A program made the position numbers and the translations under genes. A DNA stretch of 64,000 nt from Prostheceraeus crozeri (lineage: Eukaryota; Platyhelminthes; Polycladida; Euryleptidae). Below the pieces are notes generated by a model that was not told the DNA's origin, did no database searches, and saw nothing but the letters and a program-made list of their open reading frames with translations. This document shows, piece after piece, positions 24,645 to 35,500 of the stretch. The DNA is taken from contig CAJQUW010004600.1 in the NCBI GenBank assembly GCA_907163375.1, positions 1 to 64,000 on the forward strand, read 5' to 3'. Each line of letters opens with the position of its first letter. Positions within the stretch are counted from its first letter, which is position 1.

Positions 24645-26345
24645 TGATTGCTAAAAAATATTTTCATGTCCGCGCTTTCGCGAGCCGGCTCGCATTCTCA
24701 AGTGAAGTGTATTTTTCATTTTGCGAAGAAAATTATCAGTGATTAAGTCTACCGTCACGAATCACGATGGTCTTTTCAGAAAAAGTAGGGCTTATCACTA
24801 CATTGAGTTTTATCTCTTTTTATTGTAGAATAGTATATAATAGATATATTTTCAATTCTCAATCAAAACATAAGTCAATAGCCGTTGCAAGAGATGAAGG
24901 AGATAAAAAATACAAATGATGCCAAAACTATCTGTGTTGTAGGCCTAGTGAATGACTAAAAAAATGCAATAGTTTGCATGAAATAGTTTGACAATCCATT
25001 CGTTGAAATTCACAACCTCCATGACGTAGGAGTGAGGGCCTGTATCCGAGTAGTCCTAATAGTTGCGGCATAGAGGCTGTCATGGAGTTTGCTAATGTAA
25101 ACTGGCATATGATAGACAATAAAGTTAGAAAGGCTGAAGATCTGCGACAATATTTGAAGTTTATTTGTTGCAAATGCGAAAGTAGATGTAACAACAGAGT
25201 CCATCTGCAGATTAAGAGATGCCCTATGGATGGACACTTTGCTCCGGCGTTTGCAATTATTACTATGCACAAAGTTGAATCCCTGTCCCTGGTCTTAAAT
25301 ACCCTGTCGTGACGGTTTGGTTGTAACCCCGACATTTACAAAAGGTACCGGTACATAGACGATATTCTGATCGGTCCGGTAAACGGGAGGAACGGATGTT
25401 CCAGAATATTTTACAGGATTTTAATGCCATCAATGAGAGCATTAAATTTGCTATTGAAATACCGGAGCGGGGTGCCGGCCTGAGCTTCCTTGACCTGCAG
25501 ATCAGGACAATTGAAAATTATATTGACGATGAATGGTATTCCAAATGATGTCACGGACATCACTTTGAGAAGAGACAGCTCGCTTCCTCGTCATGTAAAA
25601 GCTAATTTTTCTAAATAATTATGTCGACAATGTGAGAAATAGATGCTCGAGCAAGAGAAACGAAGATGCAGCTATGGAAAGAGTCAAGAAGAGGCTGGAT
25701 AAAAATGGTTCACGAAATGTGAACCTCAACACTAAGAAGATGAAAAGGCATTCGGAAACCATTGAAAAAGAGAAAGTCTTCTTCTCGATGAAATTTATCA
25801 ATGACAGCTGCACGTAGAGAATCAATAAAATCATCAAGAATTATGATTTGCCGATAAAATTAGGAAGCCAGCCCGCCTCCAGGCTCAAACAATGTCTTAG
25901 TCGCAAGGAAAAGAGGAAACATGACAATTGATGATCGTTTGTGAGTTTTGCTTGCTCTGATAAACATTTGTTTACTTGTAAGTTGTGTCGTGGCAGCTAC
26001 ATAGGTAAGACGTCAAGACCCTTCAATTTCCGAAATAATGAACACAGACGCAGCCTATCAATTAACAGCATGGATAGCGCATTGCAGAGAACGCAAGATA
26101 ATGCCATCATGGACATCTGGCGATTACAGACTTTCAAATAGAGAATATTGACAGATGCAGATCACCGATGGAAACGAGACTTTCAGAAGCCAATCATATT
26201 GAAGAACAAAGACTAGCACTCAATCGATGACATGAAGTAAACAGACGCTAAACGTGTCCTTATTCCTGCCAAACCTTGTCAATGCGAGCGGCTCGCGAAA
26301 GCTCGGACGTGTAAATAATTTTTAGTAATATAGTTATTTTAGCAG
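24645..26345 (+). mobile_element. Decayed Penelope-like retroelement (copy 1)
   Basis: Reverse-transcriptase remnants start near 25340, with the catalytic YIDDI motif followed about 50 codons on by FLDLQI, in the order known from Penelope-like RT. A GIY-YIG endonuclease remnant lies at about 25970-26060 (CKLCRGSYIGKTSRPF then EHRR). A 3' terminal segment at 26265-26340 recurs inverted at 24650-24710, matching the inverted terminal copies common in this class. The element is old and broken in several places. A dispersed 170-bp repeat (24845-25013) lies inside its left part. Penelope elements copy RNA into DNA and insert using the GIY-YIG nuclease. Confidence 0.75.
24845..25013 (+). repeat. 170-bp dispersed repeat, copy 2
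   Basis: Same-orientation copy of 21165-21345. It ends abruptly at about 25013, where Penelope-type sequence begins, so it marks either an insertion boundary or host DNA split by that insertion. Confidence 0.75.
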
Positions 26346-27780
26346 CAAACATATTCTTAGGGAGAAGATGCAAAATGAAATGAAATTCACAGAAGTGAAA
26401 TTCATAGTGAAATCAAACAACCTCCCGTCATTTGCCATCAACTCTAATTATATTGTTCCACTGTGGGGAAGCCCTTGGAAGAAGATGCAAGCATTTTAAT
26501 TCGTTGTGAATTAAATCACATACATTGAATCTCCATCCTTTTCCACGGGTTTTCAATAATCATAAAATAGTGCTAAATACTCAAACATTTTATGAATTTC
26601 ACTTTTCAAAAATGTTTGATCTATTTATCAGAAATAAGAAATTCTGTTATTAGACAAAGTCGGTGATTCAAAATTTCAACATAATGTGGCATCAGAAACC
26701 AGAAAAGTTTCGATTTTTCTTTCATGTCAACACTTTAACTGAAATGCACGTGAACCTTGCGTCCGTTGCCGCAAACTTCGTCAACTAGTTCTATTACTTG
26801 ACAGATGATGTCAAATATCGGCAAAGATGTCAGTTCCAGCTATTTTGAATAACATCAAATAACGTGCAGTGGTCGGATTTGGGCACGAATTTGTCGAAAG
26901 TGGGCGCGAATACACGAAAAATGAGTGTGAGCGCGAAAAATAGACCACCTGAAATTCGTGCCCATCTTTTCCTGAGAATGACCTGGATTCTCGAACATAA
27001 TCTGTAATAATAGCTGTATGCTTAATGCATTAATTCATTGTGTGTATTAAAAGAACTTAACTCGTTGCTGATTCTAGAAATCAAATATTTTTCAAAAAAA
27101 TGAAAAATGAAACGAAATAATACAGGTATACGTCATTCGATCGAGCTATATTTACTCGTCAGCGTGGTTCAGGGAACCACTTATGACTCTAACACACCAT
27201 TGTTTCATCTACGTACAGAAAAAAATCAATCAGAAAAAATAATAGATGACCCGGGTAATTTGACGGTAAACTCTAATTAGAGCTAATTTGATGGTATAGC
27301 CTACTCTTCAATTTGGTGGTAGTAGTGCATACATTAAAGGAATTACCATGAGATTGGTATTATAATTATTTCTCTGCTCATTCAACATATCAAAAGGTTT
27401 TACCATTAATTTCTCTTGATAATTGATGCTGCCAATGACTAGTAGGGATGTGTCGATAATCTGATGCTCAACTGAATACCCCATAACTTCAGAATAGAAA
27501 TTGTCAACGCAATAATCCATGAATATAACATATTTTTGATTGCCATCGCACGCCCAGACCCTCCCGCCATTTGAAGTGTGTTTCCATCCAGATTCTATGG
27601 GCCTATGATATGAGACCTATCTTCCAGATGGAGTTCTCCTCACGAAGCTCCGGTCTTGTCGAATAAGTCGTCCATCATAACGCGTTTTGCAATCGTTTCT
27701 CGATAGTGGGCTACTGACTCGAGCGCTCTCACTGAAATATTGTCTAGTCTTTTGAAAGAGGACCGGCAGTTCCAGCCAAT

Positions 27781-28044
27781 TTAACAGTTATTTCCAGCCA
27801 TAGTTTTCGCAAAATGAATCATATCGATTGTTTCCAATCCGAACCCTAAGCGAACCATATCCGTCGAACACTTCATTAACTCCCGCTCTTGGCTGTCGAT
27901 TAGGGATCGTGGGTTACCGGGATTCGGATTGATAGAAGTTTTGACATGTCTTATTAATGTAGTCTCGAGAATGCCGCATTGCCTGGAGGCTTTATAGATT
28001 GATATTTTGCTGACTGCAACTGCTTTTTTAGCAGCAGCAATGCG
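27781..28044 (-). pseudogene. psq/CENPB-type HTH transposase fragment
   Basis: An 87-codon open frame with no start codon reads AVAVSKISIYKASRQCGILE, followed by TTLIRHVK. This is the pipsqueak helix-turn-helix pattern (A-x-R-x-x-G-I-x-x-T-T-L-x-x-H). It is followed by SQERELMK and GFGLETIDMIHFAK, the second helical segment typical of pogo/Tigger/jerky-type transposase N-termini. It ends at TAA (27783-27781), and an in-frame TAA lies just upstream. The DDE part is missing. It probably bound transposon ends once; now it is a remnant inside the 26867-29925 element. Confidence 0.6.
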
Positions 28045-28289
28045 TGTTTACCGATCCATCGTCATCCAAGTAATGAAAAATACTTGCTTTTCAATGAATT
28101 AGTTAAGTATCTAGCTGGTATATTTTGATCTAGTTCGATTTGCATTGAGTTTCTAACTTGCAACAAATGTTCAGTCAATACATAGTTGTCTGTCGGCATT
28201 ATATCACAAAATGTTGAGAAAATGTTGACTTTCCCACGATGTGTATGCATGAAGAGCGAATTTTTGTCAATTATCTACGGTTATCTATA

Positions 28290-28997
28290 GTCTGGCAGCC
28301 AGAACGATGGAGCGAGGCCGAAAGTGAGACCTTCACAGAATGATGTGCATCCTATTACTACTACGAATCGGCACGCCTGCCGAATTCTAGTGAGTTCCTC
28401 TTCTTGTCAGACAATATCAAAGAAAAACATATGTAAATCCAATTGGACGCAGACTGCAGTTTTTTACTAAAAGGTTTTTTTTCATGTTTTCTCTGATTAA
28501 GCGAAAAGTACTAAGCTCAGAGTCATAATTTTTTGCATGGATTGCCCTCAGGTCATTTCCTTTCATTTTCATACACCCCTGTCTATAAAGCTAAACACAT
28601 CTAGATTTGGTGAGCTTCTTTATGTCGGCAGACACAAACATTTTGAGAAACTTTATCCACATGCAACCACATTCTCACATACTGTGCCGATCTGATGCAT
28701 GATAAGAGCTCATGCACATCATAGGAAATGACCTAAAGACATTCCATGTCAAAAATCATGACTCGACTTAATACTTTCCAGTTGATAAGCAAAAATATAG
28801 AAAATATCATTTTAATCAAAATCTGCAATCTGCGTCCCTTTGGATTAACATGCGTTTTTCTTTGATCCTATCTGACAAGAAGAGAAACTCACTAGAACTC
28901 GGCAGACACAATTCGTAGTATGCATAGGGTGTACATGATTCTGTGAAAGTCACATTTTCGGCATCGTTCCTGCAGAAACTCGTTCTGGCTGCCGGAC
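28290..28997. mobile_element. Long-palindrome MITE, copy 1 (708 bp)
   Basis: Flanked by TA on both sides, it starts GTCTGGCAGCCAG and ends CTGGCTGCCGGAC. The two halves are roughly 300-bp inverted copies of each other (for example AATCCAATTGGACGCAGACTG against an inverted counterpart). The same family occurs at 46349-47072. It has no coding capacity; the minus-strand frame over its right arm is a shadow. The TA duplication suggests mobilisation by a Tc1/mariner-type transposase. Confidence 0.85.
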
Positions 28998-29401
28998 TAG
29001 TAAGAGTATCGTGTAACATCACTTCCGCTGTATAATTTTTGATCATGCTAACATGATTGACGTAGGCCTACATATTACCTACATACTACCTATTAGGTAT
29101 CCATGCGTGAAGTGTATAATATCGGATTTCTTCAAGTAAGAAGATTATTTGATCAAATTAAATACCTCCAAAATAGAGGTGCCTCCGAATTAGCCGAGTT
29201 TACCCTACAAAGATGCACGGGTCTCATCAGCAAGCTGATCAATTGCCAACATTTCGTTTCGGTTTCTTTAACATATTGGGTGATCAGCAGCAGGCGAACC
29301 GACGACCAAAGGCATGCCCGACAAAGCTTATAAAGGCTTGATAGTACAAACCAACTTACAAGCCAGCATTACAATATGAACAGAAGATCAAAGATGATTA
29401 A

Positions 29402-29611
29402 ACGAACAGACTCATATCAGGAAGATATGATGAAACTCTGAAAAGTCCGAAGGATGCGGATGCAAACTTGAAGGTTCTTCTGAAACAAATGTCGAAGCTA
29501 ATGGATGAGAACAATCTGGAATCAGACAGACTATTTCAAAAGTTCATGAAAAGAATGATCAGTGTTTACCTTGACAGTGACGATCATAATGCTGTTCCTA
29601 AAAAGAAATGA
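29402..29611 (+). other. 70-codon open frame inside transposon
   Basis: A frame open from 29402 to TGA at 29609-29611, with no ATG near its start, encodes a charged, coding-like peptide (KVLLKQMSKLMDENN, then LFQKFMKRMISVYLD, ending PKKK). It may be a terminal exon of the element that contains it or a captured host fragment. No family is recognised. Confidence 0.3.
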
Positions 29612-30473
29612 TCATTATAAACATTTCTACGTAATATACGAACTACGAATAATACTCGTACTTGTAGCTAAGTACAAAGTGCATTTATAGGCATTTCGGC
29701 ATATTTTCAGTTGACTGGTTTCCATTGCATGTGCATTATACATGTATATGCAACAAATGTGAATTTACGGGCCAAAAAAACAGCATGAAAATTATGCAAT
29801 TCAATTACAATGCGATTTATAGTCAAGCATATGAAGCAGTGAGTTCTTTCAGCTGGTGTCACTGCATGGTCACGACTTTCGAGTGATGGGCACGAAAATC
29901 GTGAAAATTCTAAATCCGACCACTGAACGTGGTTCTTCAGTGTGTACCCCACCCTCATTGCGTGGGCTGCGCATTAAGAAGTTGATATTCTTCCTTTAGG
30001 AGCCGTGAATCGAAACTGGGTGGAACTTTCCTGATGTGGGTGTTGTCGTCGGAACTTTCCTATGGCAGGCATGATCGCTTTTACATGTAGATCCATTCGC
30101 TTCATTCGTTGCTGGTAGATTTTGATTGTTCTCATCCGATTCGAAAGGGATATTAGACGGATGCGGCATTTGTAGCTCGCTTGTTCCTTCTTTGGTTAAT
30201 TATGTGAGGCTTCCATTTCACATTCGTATCAATTCAGCGGTCAGGTTTATATTTTGAAGGCAGCCAGTACATTTTGGCTGCAAATTCAAATAATACAGGA
30301 TGGCCCAGATATAGCTTACTAGTTTTGAAAGCGTGTAGTTTCGAGTAGAAGAAACATATTATAATACAACATGTATCATTTTGAAGGTGAAGACAGCCCA
30401 TTTGTTCCCCAAAAATGCAATTTCAGAAAATATAGGACCAGCCATTGATTTATAAGATGAGAAAGCCAGTGCC

Positions 30474-30516
30474 TTGCCTGACGATGGTCGCCTGTAGCGG
30501 CTGAAAGGCCTCGCAC
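30474..30516 (+). ncRNA. Hammerhead-ribozyme-like motif 1
   Basis: CUGACGA (30478-30484) matches the hammerhead core CUGANGA. A 6-bp stem follows (30486-30491 with 30497-30502), then GAAA (30503-30506), a palindromic AGGCCT and C (30512), which would be the cleavage base. UGC before the core can pair with GCA after it (stem I). One extra base separates the core from stem II. Outer arms ATAAGATGAGA...TCTCATCTTAT (30451-30461 and 30557-30567) enclose it. Hammerheads with short stem III are known in Penelope-like elements; activity here is unproven. Confidence 0.4.
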
Positions 30517-30835
30517 ATGTTGATACAATAGAAAAAAAACATCAAAGCAAGGACTTCTCTCATCTTATAAAAAATGCAATTTGACTTTCTTTAAATTCTC
30601 TTTTCTGTGTATGCTCTAAAACATCTGCAATTTCCTTTAGAAATCGAGTTTTTTAATACCAGTCATGTTTGAAAGGGCGAAGGAAGTGACAATGATCCAC
30701 TCAGATAATCTATGATGTGTTGCGCATTAACTGTGCAATCAATTCATATTCAAATTTCAATCAATAATCGATCAATCGTGATAATAAACTCATTGCAAGA
30801 TTGAAAGCGCGTGTCTGTGACATTCCTGTTCAATG

Positions 30836-30952
30836 ATGAGTGAAAGATTCACACTGCAAGAACGTTTCCTAATCGCAGCCTGGTATGTGTTTGTTTCTCC
30901 AACAATTAAATCGTACAAAGACATTATCGACAAAGGTTTAACCGCAGCTTAA
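30836..30952 (+). pseudogene. Mariner-type transposase N-terminus
   Basis: The ATG at 30836 opens MSERFTLQERFLIAAWYVFV, which resembles the start of the HTH domain of transposases from CAGGGTGTCCC-ended elements. The frame stops at TAA (30950-30952) after 38 residues. It is the first readable piece of the decayed gene in the 30296-31829 element. Confidence 0.5.
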
Positions 30953-31834
30953 GTGTTCCATCTCCTGCTACGATAATGTCTAAGTGCCTCCATGCATGGA
31001 ACGCATCAATATCTGCCGAAATCAGGATGACAGATATTGAACCGAGAAAAGTCAAAGTCAGCAAAGGAGGACTTTGCCAGTCATCCCACAACATCAGCAA
31101 GAAGAGCATCTCGTGAGCTCGGTCCATAAAAATAACTGGTACCCTTGCAAGCTCAGACAACTGCATGACTTGACGGCTGAGGGTCATTAAGAGGGCAAAA
31201 ATTTGCGGAAAGCTTTGGCTAGGATTGTGATTGTTTTTGCGTCATGTTATTAACTTCTGTAAAAAATGCTTCAGCTTTTTCTCAACAGGCTTCAGATGTA
31301 AGACATTCAATTTTTCCCTCGCCACCGAGATCAACTGTCCTTATTGCCATGGATTATTGGTTTGGTGCGATTTGAAGTGGCGGAGTCTATGACGGCAGTC
31401 GATTTCAGTCAGTCGAGCATCTTAAAGAAAGGATTCAATCTTCTGTTAGGGAGACTACTGGTGAGTGATGACATAAGAATGTCAGCTGTAGTGACGTCTC
31501 GCAACAGACTAGGTAAAAAGTCGTTGTTGTAAAAAATGATGGAGGTCATACTGAATGATAGTCACCATACATCATTTTGAATGATCACATTATAGCTAAA
31601 TAAGTCAAATCTTTATCTCAAATGTTTTGTTTCTTTTGCTTTTCTTTGATGGAAAATTATAGCGAAATGATGTACTCGTGCTATCATATAAAGCTACTAT
31701 TATATCAAGTCACATTAAATAAAATGGGACATCCTTCACTTTAAAATGACATCTCACATAACGTAAGAGGTAAACCATAACTCGAGTTAAATGAATTTGA
31801 AAAAAGTAGGCTATATCTGGGACACCCTGTATTT

Positions 31835-32339
31835 CATCAATCAGGGTTTCAACACGAATCCACCCCACCGATACCTGAATGAATGTGCCCATGTCGTTCT
31901 CTGTAACTAAAGTCAAAGTTACTTTCGATGCAGGGACAATTGTTATACAATCATTTTTGCACATTTAGATGAATTCATGACGTTGAAATTTTGGAGATAT
32001 ACCTGAACAATTCATCATGAGCATAAAGAGAATGAAAATTTTCGAGAAAAAGTCAAAAAAACATTTTTTGCCTAAAATAACGTTGGTATCGTGGCATCTA
32101 CAGATTTTACATGCATGGTAGAATACGTACCTGAGCATCAACATTCATGAGAAGTCAATTCAAACAAACATCTTGACGCAGACTGCGGTGAACGAAGATG
32201 CCCCAGTTTCCCTCTACTATGTGGTAACCTTTTAAATATACTTTCAAAAAAATCAGAAAAGAATATCGAATTCAATGTGCATGTTGTTGACTCCAAGCAA
32301 TATCGCATTCACATTTCTGAATGATCATTTTCTTAAAAG
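31835..32339. other. Region upstream of RCBTB first exon
   Basis: No gene or repeat is recognised. This is where a promoter or 5' UTR exon of the RCBTB gene would lie. AAAAG directly precedes the ATG at 32340 and could be a splice acceptor of a coding exon joined to an upstream non-coding exon. Confidence 0.35.
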
Positions 32340-32517
32340 ATGCTGCAAAAATTCAAGCCAGAAATTCGACGTTGGTCGATATTTTGGAGGATTGATCCTG
32401 AATTGGTATCTCGAATCAAATTTGCAATTGTGATGGCAAATTCGGAAGCAATTTTCATTACAACAGATGATGACGTTTATGGTGTTGGAACGAATGCTAA
32501 ACACTGTCTGGGGCTTG
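32340..32517 (+). CDS. RCBTB: RCBTB exon 1
   Basis: 59 codons plus one base, ending before GTAAGT. It encodes the N-terminus through NAKHCLGL, matching the family NYSNCLGTG region that opens the first propeller blade. The ATG at 32340 is the first in frame; family length supports it. Confidence 0.8.
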
Positions 32518-35500
32518 GTAAGTTGCGATAATATTTTGATAAAGGTACGTAGGCATACATATTTGAAATAGACTTTTGCCAACGTGTAAGTTCAACTTAA
32601 ATTCAAGACCCGAATAAATCATCCAATCTAATTTGCGATTTATTTTGTTAGATTTTCATTCTCATACTGGGACATTGGGTATCATTATCAGGGAATGTGT
32701 CACCATTTATAAAATTTGTAAGCAATTTCTTGATGGACTTGAACAGTCGACTGTAAACAGCCACTGCTGACATTCTCTGAGTCAACTTCAGCGATGTATG
32801 TTTTGATGGGGACGGCGACACTTAATGCTTTTGTATTCTCTTTCAGTTGATGTGAGCCAGAAAACAGGTGAACCAAACCGTTTAGAAGATCTTTGTGGTA
32901 AGAAAGTAGTATCCATTTCTACTGGCCTTGGGCTTCATGTCTTAGCAATAACTGCAGGTAATTCTTCTAGGATATCACAAATATCAGAAATTTTGCAATG
33001 TGAAACTTGCTTGTTTCTAAACTTACAGATGGTGATCTGTTCGCTTGGGGTGCCAACTCGTATGGACAATTAGGGATTGGAAGTCAAGTGGTAGCGAAAA
33101 TACCAACACTTTGCAAAACTCTTCAGGACTGCAAAGTCAAAGAAGTCGCATGTGGACTATGCCATTCCATCATACTGACAAACGATGGGACGGTTTATGG
33201 TTGTGGTTCAAGCAGTTATGGTCAAATCGAGTCAAGTCAAAAATCAGCCAATACTCCGATTCTCGTTCGTGGGTTTCCAAAAGGTCACTCAGTTGCATCA
33301 GTTCGGTGTACCGACTACTCGTCCTTCGCTTTAACAGTTGGAGGTCAAGTAAGCTAAATTCTCTCTACGTTCACTCTCCAATAGAGATCAACTCCGTAAT
33401 AGGGTCCCCTGTCAACGGTGCAATCCGAGGTACTTTTCCAAATACCGGAATTTCGGGATTTTAAAAATTCGATTCCGGGATTTCTGAGCAAATTGCTCCA
33501 CAACATATTGAGGGGAAGAAATTTGCTTTCTTGTTATCGTCTTTATGTGGAATGAGGTAGTTTAAGAATCCGATGAAATAACGTGGCTGCTATGAGTATT
33601 GTGAGAAGCCTTTTTGCAGACTATCATGAGCCTTCATAACAAGCATTATATAATATTCAAAATGCATTTAAGCTTATTATTTCACATCCTTCTTGGCTAC
33701 TGGAGAATGTTGCATTGCATTCCTACTAAAAGCCAAAATAGCTAAGCTTGCTCTTTCAAACAGCAAGACAGACTTCCACAGCTATGATTTACAACTTCCC
33801 AGAAAATGGAAGAATCAGTAACAGTATTTATTAACATAGGATTTGAATGAGTCAAATTCTACGAGATGTATCCCTTTTAATAAGTCTACTATCTATTTTT
33901 GATTAAGCCTAATCACTATGCGACTTGAAAGGTTGAAAATATAGCAAATATTAGATCAATGAAGTAGGTTGAACAAAGTGGAGACGTCTATCTGTTTTAG
34001 ATCTCTCTCGAAAAACACGAACGCAAATGAGCAAAACTCCTTAAATTATGGGCCGCAGAGTAAAGTGTTGGCGAACATGCGGCTTCATCTGGCGCATTGT
34101 GTATTTTTCCTGTATAGTAATCAATATTTTCATTGTTTAAAAAACAGTTGAGCTAACAATAGGAAGAATGCTTTCTAAGACAAATTTAGATGACATTCTA
34201 GTCAATAAATAATTAACTTAATAAAAATATAAATAATTTAACATTTATTAATCTTTCGATGCTCAAATCATTTTGAGAAGAAATAGGATTCAAACTGCAG
34301 TAACTGCCTCTGCACCAACAATGGAGAGCTTGTATTCAAAATGTGTAGTCTCCAAGATACGGAAGGAAAGTAAGAAAAATAGAGAAATTGAAAATGAGAA
34401 AAAGAGTAGCCTTTCAAAACATCACACTCTGCAACATACTTACACACCAAAGATAATGTATTGTCTTTTCTGTCAATAATGTTCAATAAATGTTTTTTGT
34501 GACCAATCAACGGTTGTTCAATTTTCAGTTTTATTTTTTTAGCTTTTTAGTTGGGGATACAATGGGAATGGTGAGCTAGGAGTCGGCATTAACGAAACAA
34601 AGAAGATACCTCAAAGAGTTGGAGCACTGGAAGAACTTATCTTCAAAGCTGTAGCGTGTGGTTCTGGGCACGTTTTATCCCTTACGTATGACGGCAGTAT
34701 ATTTGCATGGGGTCTGAATTCTAGCGGTCAAGTCGGAGTCGGACATTCATCTTCCGTCCCAACACCAGAGCGTCCGGGGATTGGTGATAATGTAATGTGA
34801 GTATTTTGTCATGATGAGAAGGTCTGCTTTGTTTTCTTGTACATTTATATATGATAGATGATCTATGTACAAAAATGAAAACAATGCAGATCAGATCAAC
34901 GCTGACAAGAGATCGTGAATTGGCTTTCATCAAACCAATTGCAAGGTTCCCATGCAGTCTTATTGTTTTGTAACACTATGCTTGTTCGTATCCGATCGAT
35001 GGCTTCAATATCTTTCCCCCATACTTCGGCTGCGCATGCTACTGAACTCACGGTTGTGCTCGCATTTGCAATTAGTGGTGGATTCTGCGGATGCACAACG
35101 GCAGCATCAATAGCAGCAGCGCGTAAACACCGTATAGGGATGTCAGCAGGTCCCTGCTTTTTTATGATCGTATTGAAATTAGTGCACAAATATTTGAAAT
35201 ATAGCACCTGCTTACATTCAGTTTTCCTCACCGAAGCGCAGGTGGGATTTACGGCTTTTCGATTCTTGCCAACTCTTATATTCGGGTCACCGTTCGTGGC
35301 CACTTAGCACCTCTCATGTGGACTTCAAACGAGAAACATTAAAGCATCAACCATTAGAAAATATAAGTCATATTTCGTCAATATCCACCGGCCGTGGGAT
35401 ATACTCGATAATGCCATGTAATTGCCGGGTGAGTTAAACGAGAAGTAGATGATGACGAAAAATAAGGAGAACGAAGGTAAGCTTTGATAGAAACATTGAG

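Larger units (their letters stand above)
26867..29925. mobile_element. 3.06-kb CAGTGGTCGG-ended DNA transposon
   Basis: The left end CAGTGGTCGGATTT is mirrored at the right (AAATCCGACCACTG), and similar GGCACGAA words follow inside each end. The 6-bp sequence AACGTG directly repeats outside both ends (26861-26866 and 29926-29931), as expected of a target duplication. The CAGTGG ends recall hAT elements, but their usual duplication is 8 bp, so assignment is open. Inside are a minus-strand psq helix-turn-helix fragment (28044-27781), a nested palindromic MITE (28290-28997) and a 70-codon open frame (29402-29611). Without the MITE it would be about 2.35 kb. No intact transposase catalytic core is seen. 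Confidence 0.65.
30296..31829 (+). mobile_element. Decayed mariner-type transposon
   Basis: The ends CAGGATGGCCCAGATATAGC and inverted GCTATATCTGGGACACCCTG (CAGGGTGTCCCAGATATAGC) are flanked by TA, as in Tc1/mariner elements. Inside, an N-terminal frame starts at 30836 (MSERFTLQERFLIAAWY). Later frames keep family landmarks: NNWYPCKLRQLHDLT near 31130 (HTH region), and EHLKERI then NDGGH near 31410 and 31540 (transposase C-terminus). The gene is broken by many stops and shifts, and the central catalytic part is not readable. A 110-bp stem-loop with a hammerhead-like core sits near the left end. Confidence 0.7.

Noticed and set aside
28816-29046. Repeated minus-strand frame also seen at 46917-47099
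   Set aside because: Both lie in arms of the palindromic MITE; similarity reflects element copies, not a gene family.
26867-29925. hAT element with certainty
   Set aside because: Ends look hAT-like, but the duplication is 6 bp and no hAT dimerisation domain is seen, so only a general DNA-transposon call is kept.
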